Assembly (NCBI RefSeq): GCF_032854445.1
Contig: NC_088297.1
Coordinates: 22,395,127-22,459,126 of the forward strand
Source: Liolophura sinensis
Taxonomy: Eukaryota > Mollusca > Polyplacophora > Chitonida > Chitonidae
Reading direction: 5' to 3'
Length of the DNA stretch: 64,000 nt
A program made the position numbers and the translations under genes. Within the stretch, counting starts at the first letter, position 1. Each line of letters opens with the position of its first letter. Positions 1 to 12,348 of the stretch are shown piece by piece. The notes under the pieces were generated by a model. That model was given only the letters and a program-made list of their open reading frames with translations. It searched no databases and was not told the DNA's origin.

Positions 1-1358
1 GGACCACAAGCAGTATCGTGGGCCTTTTTTAATGCAGTCTTAAGTTCCTCGATATTAAAAGGATGATTATAATCTTCTAAATTCTTAGAAGAAAAGGGCA
101 ATTTAATTTTCTCCTTTTGGTTTTTAATATGTTGGAATTCTTTAGTATAATTCTCAGAAGAAGATTTCTTTGAAATTGTCTCAGCTGGTTTATTAGCTAT
201 ATCGGGTGGAGAAGTTAATATATTATCTCCATCTTTTAAATGCTGGACTTTTGCTCTATTAGTTTTGCCCTTAAGCTTCTGAACTATGTTCCAGACCTTA
301 CGTATGGGTGTTTTTGACGTAATGCCTGAAACAAAGTTCCACCAACAAGATCGTCTCTTGGACTTGAGTAATCGGCGAGCTTTAGCTCTAAAAATACGAA
401 ACCGGTTTAAGTTATTATCATTCGGACATATATTAAAATTTCGCTCGGCCTTTTTGCGGTCCTTAATGGCTTTGCAACAGTCCTGATCATACCGTGGTTT
501 ACTTTTGGATTTTGGATTTGTCGAGGTTTTAGGGATAGTTCTATCGGCAGCTCGTAAAACAAGCTCGTTAAATTTTAATATAGGATCATCTGCTGCATTG
601 AGAGTCTCTGGAGTGATATCACTCTCACAGAACTTCTCAAATGCGATCCAATCTGCTTTATCAAACTTCCACCTAGCTACACGTTCTAAAGAATTAGAAG
701 TGATATGCTCTAGGATAATAGGAAAATGGTCACTACCACAAAGATCGTCATGCACCTTCCGAGAAAAACCAAGGAAAAGTGATGGATCCGTGATAGAGAG
801 ATCGATAGCAGAATAAGTGCCGTTACCCGGATGTAAATAGGTATTAGAACCATCATTGAAATAACACAGTTCGATAGGAAGTCTTCCACTATCTTGCCCT
901 TATTATTTATGTTATTACTGCAACCAGAGGGGGTTATGGGAATTAAAATCTCCCAGTATTATGAACGGTTTAGGTAACTGTTCTTTTAGATTGTGTAACT
1001 GAAAAGCTGACAAAGAGATGTTCGGAGGAATATACACCGAACATAATGTGACAGTTTCATATAATGAAACACGAAAGGCCACAGCCTGGAGCTCTGTATG
1101 GAGAGCAACAGGGCTGTGGATAATATTGTTATTTATGAAGATCGAGGAGCCTCCTGCAGCTCGCCCTTCTTCAATACAATATGTGCTATAAAGGGAATAA
1201 CTTTTAAGAGTTATTTTATCTTTGTCAGATGTCTTCAGGTGAGTTTCCTGAAGACACAGGGCAACTGGATTGAAAGATTGAACTAGCTGTGTTATTTCAA
1301 TAAAACTTGCCTTAAGACATCGACAATTCCATTGTATAATGTTATCTAAGGAAGACAT
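1..1358 (-). pseudogene. LINE ORF2: endonuclease plus start of reverse transcriptase, two frameshifts
   Basis: ATG at 1358 overlaps the ORF1 stop. The endonuclease motifs appear in order: IIQWNCR (Asn), LCLQETHLK (catalytic Glu), ILGDFNSHNPLW (Asp/Asn) and GSDHFPI (the Ser-Asp-His signature, near 725-740). The frame breaks just after NPLW (about 925-930, one base missing, giving an early stop at 915) and again at about 865-875. From there the frame stays open to base 1. It includes a basic linker and the N-terminal RT block PFNIEELKTALKKAHDTACG, which matches the conserved start of LINE RT domains (the position of 'A..T.PGPD'). The active enzyme would nick target DNA and prime reverse transcription. 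This copy is broken, and its RT core lies beyond the window. Confidence 0.82.
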
Positions 1359-2347
1359 TCTGGAGGAAGGCGTATAGGAGATTTATGCTTGGACCGAGGT
1401 CGACCCTTCCTTGGAGATCGGCTGCAAGAATTCCCTGGTGCGGGTGATGTATTCATCACCTCCGCGTCTGATGTTGAAGGATCGACATCCTCCAACGATC
1501 CAAACTTTTTAAAAGTTTGTATAGGGTCCCTGGTGGCCTTAGAAGAACGTTCCACAGGACCACTAGGTTTATTATTATTATTATTATTATTCGTTCCTTT
1601 GCTTGGCTTTTTGTCTGGAAATTTATTAGGTTCAGCTGTTTTACGTTGTGGTTCTATATTTTTGGGACTTTCGGAATTTGTTGATATAGTTTGTGTAGAA
1701 CAAGAGCTGTATTTAGGCTGGGCTGCAGGTTTAACAGAAGTTTGGGCGGATATGGTTTTGGGCTGATCGTTTCCACCTTGTCAGGTTGGGAATGTACAGG
1801 TCAACACGAGCCCTGTACGGACCAATGTAAATGGATGACGGAAGTGGTGTGCTGTTGAATGGTAATAAGTAAGTGTTGAGTTGAATGGTGTTACCAGATT
1901 TTTTCGTAACGAAACGTTTAACTTTAGTAACACCCTCAGACTTTAATTCAGCACAAATTTGTTCTTCAGACAGGTCAATCAGATCCCGATCCCTGTCACG
2001 TATGATGCCCTTGCAGCTATTTAGGGATTTATGTGGCGATGCAAAAAGAGGCTCGTTCAAAACGGAATTCAATGATAATAAATTGAATGCCTTCTGTTTT
2101 GGAAAACATTCAGTAAAGATATCGCCAGATCTTAATTTTTTAACGTTCTTAACTTTACCAGCTGAACCTTGTTTTTTTTCAGAGCAAATGGATCTAGTTT
2201 AGACGCTGGACGTTGGTCGTTTTTCGTTGATAAAACAATGAAAGCCGGCCAACTGTCCGCTCCATTGCCTATTTCAAGAAATTCCTCATTTTTACTTTTT
2301 TTTGCGGTGTTTATTGGAGCATTGGATATGGTTTTTGGGGAAGACAT
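1346..2347 (-). pseudogene. LINE ORF1 (gag-like RNA-binding protein), frameshifted and lacking its zinc knuckles
   Basis: The reading frame starts at ATG 2347 and ends at TAG 1346-1348. The first frame shifts at about 2175-2185 in a run of eight A, after the residues DPFALKK. Translation continues in a second frame through a segment ending VDLYIPNLTR. In related elements that segment is followed by CCHC zinc knuckles. Here it jumps at about 1770 straight into the post-knuckle sequence PKTISAQTSVKPAAQ, again in another frame. An internal deletion therefore removed the nucleic-acid-binding knuckles. The third piece is a proline/serine/basic C-terminus ending PPECLP. In intact elements the protein would package the element RNA. 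This copy is dead. The family placement is inference; the frame breaks are visible. Confidence 0.75.
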
Positions 2348-2959
2348 AATTAATGTAGTAAGAATTCACCTCACGCGTCCCCAACCCTCCACGGAGTGCC
2401 AACAAGGGCGAATCTACCCCTGCGGAAAACCAGCAGAGAATAGAAACAGGAAACCCACACAAGGTATACTCGAACACATTGAGTTATACCGACAAGGTTA
2501 AATTCAATCTACTCGACTGACCCATTAGCCACCGCCTTCTACATTGGTCCCGGAGAAGAGCATGTGGGAAAATACCAACTTCACATCACAGTAAGTGAAA
2601 GAAATGACAAACGAGATCATCTGTAGGGCTTGACGTGACCAGCCGATTGATCGGACCGGGCCCATCCGACCTCCCGTCTCTCTCGAAGTAAGGGCCAAAG
2701 TGGCGTGTTGGACGTGAGGATCTCGCAAGACCAACACACCCTCAACCACCAGGATCCCGTCCACGGAGATTACGGGTCGCAACCCACGGCAAACAGGTCG
2801 CTCCCCGGTTGTCTCTCACACAACCGCGAAGATGTGAGCCTGTTATATTCACCTGGCTCACACAGGAGAGCTCTAGGTTAGTCGACTTTTACGACAAACT
2901 TGCCTAGAGAGCTGAGGTCCTATTCTTATCACCCCGGACACCCCACGGGGGTTTAATAT

Positions 2960-3390
2960 CTGGACGTAATATTGTATAGGTCCCCACATCAATATCCTTG
3001 TCCGTGTCTGCTAATAGATGTCATTTAGCAGAGTTCGCCATGAAAACTTTGTGGAGATTAGGTTTCCCCAGTTGGCCACCACTAGAAAAGCACAGCACAC
3101 AAGTGACACCTAATAAACTGGCGAGTGGGGCCTGTCGTATGACAAACGTTCCAGTGCAGCTAGGCACACAAGTCGCTATTGCCTGTGAAAGGAGACAAAC
3201 AGAGCTGTGATCAACTCTAACGTATCGTTCTTTTTTATTTAACTTACAACTTAGTAGTATTTTAATTTTTAGTTATTACTTTTATGAATAGAACAAGCAT
3301 ATATGATTTTATACAGACATAACACAAAAACCACGACATACAATCATACCATTTCTTGGTCGGGATTACTAACGCTTCTTACATCAATAC
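2960..3390. other. Non-coding stretch, nothing recognised
   Basis: Only short chance reading frames are present. I see no repeat or motif that I can name. Confidence 0.4.
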
Positions 3391-3392
3391 CC

Positions 3393-4100
3393 ATGAAGCT
3401 GACAGTACAACGACTACCAATCACGATTTTGATCCATAGGAAAACTGGAAGATTGGAGAATGGATATCTCGATTCTAAAGCTTTCATTATAAACAGTATT
3501 TGTGTCGCATAAATCTCTTCAGCCAACCACACCCATCGGTTTAAGGAATTCCTTTGGAAAGCAAAGATTTCTGTATCATGCGTTGCCCGGTGAACCGTTA
3601 ACCGGTCAACACAGTATCAGTAAATGTCATATTTTCCACAAAGCCTGATTGTACATAAAATACAATTGCTGCGAATAATTTGAAACCATTACGTAAAAGT
3701 AATTTTTATGAATAATGACAGATTTGTGAATAATTACAGATTTATGAATAATGACATACCTGGTGGAATATTATATGATGGAAGTCAGATATATGAACGG
3801 TGGGCGGCGGTAAAGATCTGTGGATGCCAAGGTTATGCCATAATTCTTCAGGAGCTAGCGAACAACTCTTCAGAGCGAACCAGTGAAAACTAATTTCGAG
3901 TCAGTCCAGTGACGTAAAGATCCACGTCGTATAATCATTAATGTCAGGCTCATTTAGCAGACCAACTGGATCAGGACAGCTGCACGAAATGCACAGGAGT
4001 TTTACCCCAGGTTACAGACGACTTTAAATACACGTCAATACAACGATAATCCTAAAGGGATGCAAGCAAACGGGATTCTTAAATATTTAGCCAATGAAAC
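3393..4100. repeat. Diverged duplicated block, copy 1
   Basis: This segment aligns by eye with 5385-6130. Shared landmarks in order are TAAACAGTATTTGTGTC, a GTTAACCGGTCAAC-like motif, CATAAAGCCTG-like sequence followed by ACATAA, AAGATCTGTGGA, and a terminal CAGCCAAT-like motif. No reading frame is conserved between copies, so I treat it as an old non-coding repeat. A short internal run (3708-3755) repeats ATGAATAATGACAGATTT about three times. Confidence 0.55.
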
Positions 4101-5384
4101 GCGTTGGCCACACTAGCCTCTGGGTTTGACCACCAATCAAGAGCTTAACCCCACAAAAAAGGGCTTTTTGTTAATGCATAGAGACATATACGAAGCCGGT
4201 TTCCCTGAGATGAGGTTTTTCGTGGACCGCCGTCGATACGACACTTCAAAGCCGTTATGCATGTATCCTGTTTATCATGTTAAAAAAGCGACCCCAAGAT
4301 TGTAGTTGGCTTAACGTGCGTGGATCTACTTGATCTACTGAACAGCTTAGCATAATAAACTCAAAAGAAATTCATTTTGACAACTTAAAAACATTGACTT
4401 TAATTCAGTTGTCCTCAGGAGAGTTGTACACATGCATTTGGCAGTATATACAACGATGAATGGACTACTGTGTAAAGTATAAAATGACATAAGGGTCAGT
4501 ATCAGTTAACAGTGAATTACCAATAAAGTGGGTAATAAACATTGAAAAGGTCGATAATATGTTAAAAGTATATTATTGCTTTGTTATAGTAAGATAATGT
4601 ACATGATGATGTATACATGCATTTGGCTATGCATGGATTTTTATAAATATATTAACACATACATATGCATCTTTGTAAATGCAAAAACACATTGGGAAGG
4701 CATTTACATCAATGCACAAATTAAAAAAAAGACGTTCTATCTACACAGTTGAAGCTCTTTGGAGGTCACAACCCCATGGTTTAGTGCGGGTCTTTAGCAT
4801 CTCATTGCTAAGGCTACTATAAGCCATAGCTATTTCCAGTTCAGGGAAGTGTCAATAATCCGAGCAGTACTCAACAATGGAGGTTATATTGAAGGCCTGT
4901 CATCGGGTTTGTTTGGAAGGTTTATTTAGTCCTTAATATGTTGGGAATGAGACCGTCAGTATGAATTTCATTGGAGGTACTTTGCTAATTTAAGAATTTA
5001 GTACCTGCAAAACGACTGAATTTGGATTGCGAACCTAGGTGTATTTGAAATGCAGCTAAACAGCACCCTGTAAAGAAATCAGCAGAGGGGCACTGTCACA
5101 GATTTTCCAACCATAGTCAGCATGTAGGCCTATTTTGTTATATATATTTTTTCTTAACAGTTAATGCACAACTAACTAGGACAGAAGCGACACTTTGTGG
5201 AAGACGTTTTATTCACTCAGCCACAACCTCTACCTACAAGTCTCGGCCTCAGGTTTAACGGATGAAAAGTGGCCTGCTGAATGAATTGAACAAATCAGCA
5301 TTGAGAATACCATAAACTGATTTTATAACAGCTGTAGCAACAAATTTTCAGTTAGCGACCTCAGATTAAATCGATATTTCTCTT
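4101..5384. other. Spacer between duplicated blocks, no gene seen
   Basis: AT-rich sequence without a supportable reading frame, RNA gene or mobile element. Confidence 0.4.
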
Positions 5385-6130
5385 CTCACTGGAAATGGGT
5401 AAATCGAAAGCTGTCAGTTTAAACAGTATTTGTGTCACGCTAGGCTTAAACACGGATCCCTTCTATCGTTTTCAGAAATAGGTATGTAAGTCAAGGATTT
5501 TCATGGATCAGTAAAGGCCACAACTTCACAGTTGACCGGCCAACCTACTATCAATAAAGATCATTGTTATTCCATAAAGGCTGGTTGAACATAAGATCTA
5601 CAAATTGAAAAATTTGCCTATACAGAGGTGGAAAAGAGGGGTTTTTTGACAGTACGTTCTGTTCAAATCATTTTTTAAACTTTTTGTGGTGGATGAACTA
5701 TTTCTAAACCCATGGTAAAATATGTCTGTTCAAAAAACATTTGGAGCCATTTCTGGTGGAAAAAAATGTTTAAACTCCGTTAAAATTGCTTCGAAGGAAA
5801 TAAAAATAAAGTGCAATGGATTTATGTTTTCCTTCAAATTTGAATAATATTATACACAGGTTGTTTTCACTTACATTTACATGTTTTCGGTAAAATGTGT
5901 GGATGGAGGAAAGATCTGTGGACAGCGGGAATATACCATCATCGTTCACCTGGTTTCTCGGTGACGTCAAAACTTATCCCTAACAAGTACGAATTTCAGA
6001 CACTCACCACACAACCATCAGACTCATTCAGCACAACAACTGCGTCAAGACGACTTTAGCTGCTTACGTCACCACGCACGTTAATCCAACGGATATGCAA
6101 ATGAACTGGTTTTATAAAAGTTCAGCCAAT
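5385..6130. repeat. Diverged duplicated block, copy 2
   Basis: Partner of 3393-4100 in the same orientation, with the same landmark order. The match is clearest at 5424-5445 and at 5540-5600 (a GTTGACCGGCCAACC-like motif followed by a TATCAATAAAG-like stretch). A partial third copy may lie at 6528-6665, which has GAAGCTGACAGTATAACGA against GAAGCTGACAGTACAACGA in copy 1. Confidence 0.5.
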
Positions 6131-8190
6131 AATACATGTCCGCCAGTAACCATTGGTAAGTAACTCACACAATTTACCATGTGTGACACACATTTCCACC
6201 CAGACAATCAGCAAGAAGGGTATACCAAGGTCATACAGGAGGACAGCCGCCCATCATGGAGTGTCATGTAACACTACTTACAGAGCCAAACTAGCCTACC
6301 TACCGCTAATTACCGCCACGGCACGAAGAACAATGGCATGTGGTGGTGGAGGTGGTTGGGGGTGGGGGGTAACTTGTCCTTGACACTTGTGCCCAAGAAA
6401 GGTTAAAACAAGCATCTTAAGCGACATAAACGCGTGTTAATAAGTCTGGTGTAATTGGCGACATGTGTCCGAGATGAAAAGTAACTTGTTGGATGAATGA
6501 TGCAAACTGATCAAGATTGCGATTAGCTGAAGCTGACAGTATAACGAATGTACCCACAGATTCATAGACAAAACCCCGCAATGAACCGCGCTTTTCATCC
6601 TTAGAGAGATTAGATGACTGGAATTGGGAACCCCTAAAACAGTATCTATGTGATTCTGGAAAAAACTCATGGTTTCTCCCTATGGATTCTGTGACTGTTT
6701 AGTCTGTCGTGCAGGAAGCTCATTTACTGAAGTCAAAATCAACGTTATAATTTACGTCACACCAGCCCGGGGGGCATAAACACGCCCCTAACTACTGCAT
6801 CCAGAATGTGTTAACAGAGTAAATACGTTAATGAAGTTGATAAACCTGACTGGATTTTCACTCCGGGATAGGCATAGATGGGGATGCAACAAACTAGGTT
6901 TATTTACGTTCATGACATGTTGATATCACTCGCTTCTCGTTTCAACAGTTATTGGACAAACCAGACTGAGAGTTCAGGTCTAGTCGTTGGGTCAGTGCAT
7001 ATGATGCATTTGTCGTTATTGACTACATATATTTACAAAGCAGCTGAATCCTTGACGCAAGGATCTTCCGCAGATATAACTCGTATTAAACTCCAGAGGG
7101 ATTACATGTGTAATCTGTTAACAATTTTAGCGAAGTGAGTAGCTATTAAAATGTAATACTAATTAAAATAATCGACTGCAACGATTACCTATTACGGAGT
7201 AAGATTTAAGAACACTGATTTTGTTTTAAAGCTGTATTGCAGATGGAAATAAAAAAACAATTTTCAATGTCACCTTTGCTGAACACTTCACACATATTTC
7301 ACCGTAAACGACATTTTCTCTCAAGAAGTGAAACTTTACACAATAGGATCCGTTTTACTTAATCTTTTACTGACTCTTTTAAGCGAAACTGACGTAAAGG
7401 AGGTTAGCAATGTTCATCCGAATGTAGATATTAGACGGAATAATACATGTAAGTAGCTTAGTCTTGGGAAGATCAGACATGTCGTTCGAGTGGAATGGGA
7501 TAAAAGATATTAAATCTGTTATTCCATTTACTATCAGTCACAAGGTCTCATCACAATATGCTCTTAGATAATCTCAGATTAGAGATGGACTCTAATCTGC
7601 TTATGAAAGTATTTATTTATTGTTGACTGAGCTTTGTACACTGTTTAGTTTATTAACATTCCCCATTCTCTTAACACATTAATACGCCGCAGTAGAGGTG
7701 TGTCGTTCATTGAGTAATAGAATCATACGTGTCCGGTTTATTGACAGAAGAACTCTTCTGGAGAATGCTTTGGGTAGAAAACACACTGCTTGAAAATATA
7801 TGGTCGATATGTAATGCATTATTTGATAAAAAAAATGACTTGTATCGGTATAATCAGTCATGTGGTTATGATAACGATCTGTTCCACAACATTTCTTTTT
7901 GCTTTCCTACTTACTAATAACAGTTTTCATATTGACATCAACTTTATAAGCATATATGATTAATTAATTTCCATTTCGAAATGGAAAAATAAATTTGTAA
8001 TGTATTTTCGAAAGACTTTAAATGTCCACACTATATGGCATGGGTTAATGCACGTAATTAGTCAGTACGTGCCCAAAAACACATGGAGCAACCAACGAGC
8101 ATGCAATGAAATGAAATACATGTTCCAATGACAGGATTTGACAACACCAATTTCCTATGCCACAAGCAAAACATTAAAACCAACTCCGGA
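6131..8190. other. Unassigned DNA
   Basis: Apart from the possible third block copy at 6528-6665 and a G-rich tract at 6340-6372, I see no gene, repeat family or RNA here. The reading frames are all short and lack recognisable motifs. Confidence 0.4.
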
Positions 8191-8192
8191 GA

Positions 8193-8320
8193 TATATTTA
8201 TTTATTTATTTGATTGGTGTTTTACGCCCCGCTGAAGAATATTTGACTTATACAATGGCGGCCAGCATTATGGTGGGAGAAAACCGGGCAAGCCCTGGGT
8301 TGGGGGTGGGGGACCCGAAA
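8193..8320 (-). repeat. SINE family 1, 3' half
   Basis: On the minus strand it reads the family's CCCGGTTT-type core, ATAATGCTGGCCGCC-like sequence, the GGCGTAAAACACCAATC tail and an AAATAAATAAATA end. The tRNA-like head is missing, as is typical of 5'-truncated SINE insertions. Confidence 0.85.
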
Positions 8321-9141
8321 ATATATATTAATACAGAATTGTTGAAGACAAAGTCTACATGTACCACCATTGCCCAGTACTCTTTTAATATGTTTGCCAA
8401 ATTGCAGTTATCTTTCGCGGTCTTGGAAATTACATTTCTTGCCTATATAACTTCGTCCTCAAACGATTTCTATACCACAGCGAGATTGTTTGCAAGTTCC
8501 TCAAATGGGAGCACTCAGTCTCATCACCGAAGACAATATCCCGACCTAAAGCCGAAGCTGGATGTGAGCACAGTACTCCATATAGACATATACAGCTGTG
8601 ACCAAAACCAGGACAAGATTACAAAATGATGGGCTGGGTAAGTGGAATGGGACGCTGACCACACTGTTCATAGTTCATTTGACTCTAAGTGTTCATCATT
8701 TTACCTTAAATTTGAGCCAAGTTTTGCCGCACCTGCTCTAATAGTAATCAGCGGTGTGACCCATTTTATTATTTTTTAGGAGATTTCCCAGTGCTTTTCC
8801 ACACAACGCACGTGTGCAAAAAATCTCAGGTGACTGGGAGTTCATCTGACTTGTAGACTTGACGAATATCCGTGAAAAAGCTTACCTCCGGATGGATAAA
8901 AAGACAGAGAAACAAAATTTTTCGATAAGAAAAAAACAGCCGTGACGTAGGCAATTAATGAGAAAGGTAAATACCACGTGGGAGGGAATTTTACCTGCCA
9001 GATAGTATAGCGTCCATTTTCACAGAAGCAGTGTAGAACAGGTGGACCAGGTGGTTTGGAATCCCCACTTCATGATCATTGTTGAGAGGACGATGGGCTG
9101 CCACACGAATTATGTCTTATCCAAAATAACCTGCTTTAAAG
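8321..9141. other. Unassigned DNA
   Basis: No supportable gene or repeat. The short frames overlapping this stretch show no domain. Confidence 0.4.
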
Positions 9142-9318
9142 AGGGCTTCCGTTGCTGAGATGGTTAGCAAATCAGCATGGCGCAATGTCCCACGAACCTC
9201 TCACCAATCCGGTCGCTGTGAGTTCAAGTGCAGCTTACGCCGGCTTCCTCTCCGGCCGTACGTGAGATGGTCGTGGATTTCTCCCAGGCTCAGTCCGGTT
9301 CCTCCCACCATGAATTTA
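9142..9318 (+). repeat. SINE family 1, head and middle, tail lost
   Basis: It starts with the tRNA-like head (GCTGAGATGGTTAGC resembles a pol III A box and GTGAGTTCAAG a B box). It continues through CCGGCTTCCTCTCCGGCCGT and CTCCCACCAT and then stops before the AACACCAATC tail. It also lacks the 'aaggtctgccagcaacctg' segment found in fuller copies. Confidence 0.8.
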
Positions 9319-9539
9319 TGCTCTACGCCTGTTGTTATATTCCTGTAGATGCAAGATACCATATACATTGTATAAAACGGATACATGCGCACAGACGAGG
9401 AACAGGAAGCATTTCCAGTAGTACTTAGTCATATTTTATCTATGATTAAAAAATTATTAAAACTTCAGATCCGAAACGTCACAGGGTGTGTCACATTATA
9501 CACCCTTAAAATCTTTTGTTTTGAGCTTTTGTGGTACAC

Positions 9540-9700
9540 CTAGTAACTCTAGACCAGTGACGTCAGCAATAAAATCACTGAATTTACGCCTAATTATGCT
9601 TAAGCCACAGTGCTACATATAGAAGGCTTACTATTTTTTGCTAATTTGCCACTATATAAGCATTTCCAAGAAGAGAAGAATTGACAAGAAATTGTCAAGT
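9540..9700 (+). repeat. Dispersed repeat X, copy 1
   Basis: It shares with 35090-35260 the order TCTAGA.CAGTGACGTC, CCTAATT.TGCTTAAG and a GCATTT..AATTGACAAGA block. The latter part also matches 14570-14655. The element type is unknown. Confidence 0.4.
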
Positions 9701-11380
9701 GAAATTTAGTTGACAACCAATCGTACATCGAAGATAATTTGTATCAAACCTCTCTATGAGACGTACTCTTTCTGTAAAACGCCAAGACTATGCCGGGTGC
9801 TAAGACTGCAGTCCTCGGGTCTTGACACAAAGTGACCTTCTGGAGACTTGTGTCAAGTAGAATGGGGACAAAGGTGCGTCGCAGCACAAAAGACGATCGG
9901 CATTAAAAGCTCAGAACATCTCACATCAAACACACATATTGTGGACGATGAAACACTCATTCGATGTGCACACTGTAAAACTAGAGTTTTTAAAATGACT
10001 GCGACAAGTAGTACGAATGCTTAATTACCTCTAGAAATATAGAAATCGCCAAATAGTTGCGGCTGCTCATAGATTGGAAACTAACACTTGTGAGGTGGGC
10101 TACATACCCGCTGAAACAACATACTACAATCCTCTAGTTTTCATTCACTCATAAATCACAAACATGTTTACAACAATGACATCGAGCATCCAGCGGAAAA
10201 ATCGCACGGACAGGCTTAATAGTGTAAACAGTCCAAGATCTGCGTCAAACGCTGACCCAGTTAGTATCAAAGCTGCCGTATGCATTTAGAATGACTAACA
10301 GTGGTATAAAACACAGTGTATTACAGATGGTCGAATAACACTGACAAAGTGCGAAAACTGTCGTGCGATTTTCTTGTGTGCACAATTTTGTGAACATAAA
10401 ACTAACAAAATGAATCAGTTGAAAACAAACATTTATCTTGGATATGGGTTTAGACACACGAAACGACTTGAATTCACACTGATAACTTGTACAGTACTAT
10501 AAAAAAGCGACGTGTCAAGGCTAGCAATCTTGCAGATTCAATGGAATGGAGAACGATTTACTTTCATCCATGACAAGACTGAACTAACTGCATAGCTTTC
10601 CTGCCCATTTGTCATTTTGTTCTGGTCTTTAATATACATGCAAATACAGATTCAAACACTGGAAAAAGGCGGTACTAACCTGGAAATACCACGAATGTCC
10701 TTTACACCAGTGGCGCCAAACCTCTACTGAAATGAACACGGTATAATGCGGGATACCCATCAGTGTAAGACCCTTCCACAGCAGGCCTACTACATGTCTC
10801 TTGTGCACGCATTCATTTGTGGATATATTGAATTGTGTCGAGGTTTGCATTCGGTGTTTTAGAGGGGAAGTTGCAGGATATGCTTCCTGCTGGGTATTCC
10901 GACGTTGGATATCAGAGTGGCGTCTCAGCGGTGGATTGACCGGGTGTAAACCAAAACTCAAGAGAACCTGAAACACTTTCAGGAAAACTGAAAGTAGCTT
11001 TAGTCCTTTTTGCCGGGGCATCCGAGAGAACTGAGTCTGCATGCACTGATTGTAGTTGAATTGTTTCAATGCAAATGTTTTAACTGAGCAGTTTGTGTTC
11101 TAATTTGCTTTGACAACATATTGAAATCAACCACTTTGAGTAACTTGATCAAAAGTAGTCAGTTTACCCTGAACTAAAGGTTGAAAGCTGTTTACATATT
11201 AAAACACCTTTAAGTGTTAGGGAATGACCTCGTGATCGCTCTCAAAGGAGCGGATTTACCTCTAAACATCGGATCGGAAGTGCAGGTCCTCTACTTACGT
11301 TTATGTGTATGTACTAACTATACCCGTACTACCCTGTTCTCCTCAAGCCATTTCAGACTATATAACCAAGTACGTGTATC
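9700..11380. other. Unassigned DNA with one 146-codon minus-strand frame
   Basis: A minus-strand open frame spans 10629-11069 but shows no signal peptide, domain or splice context that I can recognise. I do not call it a gene. The rest contains nothing I can identify. Confidence 0.35.
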
Positions 11381-11384
11381 AGTG

Positions 11385-12348
11385 TTACCTCGGTCCATGT
11401 TCTGTTTTATCTGGTAATATTTTCTTCACGTCACAGTGCATAATCCCAATCAATAACAACGTAACAGCAAAGAACGGCACACTGACGGCCAAAGAATTCT
11501 TTCTGTCATCTGGTATAGATACAAATTTTTCTACGCTCCTTTGTCACATTTTTCTTGCCAATGTCAAGGTCATTCAATACACTAAACATAAAGGCGTCCA
11601 AATTTTTGACGGTGAAGGACGTCCTTTTGCGAAGTCGACAGCAGCATGAGTTTTGGGTTGTGACCGTAGATGTGGAAAATGTCGTCGTATGAGAGGCATC
11701 ACTCACAGACGATCTTGTCGACATCAGAAATCCACCAGGTGGGTATTTGGAATAAATATTTGATGAGTACATTTCCACTACCGTCATCATACGTCGTCAT
11801 TTCCAGTGCATGAGGTGTTGACGTTTCTACCAACTCGGCGCTCGATACGAGACTATGGTCGTTTGATACATCGTTAAGAGTAACACAGTCATGTTCACCG
11901 GTGACTCTATTATTGTGTGATCGGAATAAATTTACAATGATGTTTGTAAACACCGACAAGACCGATGATGAGGTCATTTCCGGCATACCTACATGGGGAG
12001 ATTCCTCATCATATGTTGTTATGTCCGGTACACGATGGCTGAAGACCTCCAACCCTTTAATGCTAGGCAAGAGATTATTGTAATGCAACAGATAGTGGGA
12101 AATAAGAAATAATTGATCACCAGGACTAGCTGTTAAATTGTCAATGTTCATTTGCGAAGTTGTTTCGAGCTGGCTTTGTGTATCCCCTGATCTGTATTGT
12201 AGAGAGATTGTTGGTAACGGTGTGGTCACGGACTTTTCTGTATCTAACTCAGAATTGCGCTGCCCTGTTTCCGTCGTACAACCTTTCTGTGTTCGTTCCA
12301 AACTCGGAGGTAGATTGAGAAGCCGGCATGTGTTGATTCTTTCCAGAG
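11385..12348 (-). pseudogene. Pseudogene of the FTP-lectin-like transmembrane family (copy c)
   Basis: Minus strand. It begins at a retained splice-acceptor-like position (12348) with the start of the lectin exon, whose frame reads MPASQSTSEFG...DGNRAAQF and is nearly identical to copy b. After about 30 codons an internal deletion joins this directly to the stalk at LDTEKSVTTPLPTISLQYRS, which matches residues 214 onward of the intact protein. That deletion removes most of the lectin domain and two introns. The stalk frame shifts at about 11720-11790. The Cys-Cys-Cys motif and the sequence DIGKKNVTKERRK follow, then a further one-base shift. In the new frame the membrane helix and tail are preserved (SIPDDRK, then AVTLLLIGIMHCDVKKIL, ending HGPR and TAA at 11385). 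Deletion plus two frameshifts make it non-functional. Confidence 0.82.

Larger units (their letters stand above)
1..2950 (-). mobile_element. Non-LTR retrotransposon (LINE), Jockey/Nimb-like, degenerate and cut by the window edge
   Basis: Read on the minus strand, this is a LINE with a leader (about 2348-2950), a gag-like ORF1 (1346-2347) and an ORF2 (1358 down to base 1) holding an apurinic-type endonuclease and the beginning of reverse transcriptase. The order ORF1-endonuclease-RT and the 13-bp ORF1/ORF2 overlap fit Jockey-group LINEs. The Jockey/Nimb assignment is from memory of the family. Both ORFs carry frameshifts, so this copy cannot be autonomous. The rest of RT and the 3' end lie outside the window. 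Where the leader begins is not certain. I placed it near the CACCCCGGACACCCC motif at about 2930-2955. Confidence 0.8.

Noticed and set aside
505-816. Plus-strand frame in the LINE region
   Set aside because: It is antisense to the LINE ORF2, whose endonuclease motifs read clearly on the minus strand.
10629-11069. 146-codon minus-strand open frame
   Set aside because: No recognised motif, signal peptide or splice pattern, and chance frames of this length are expected in 64 kb.
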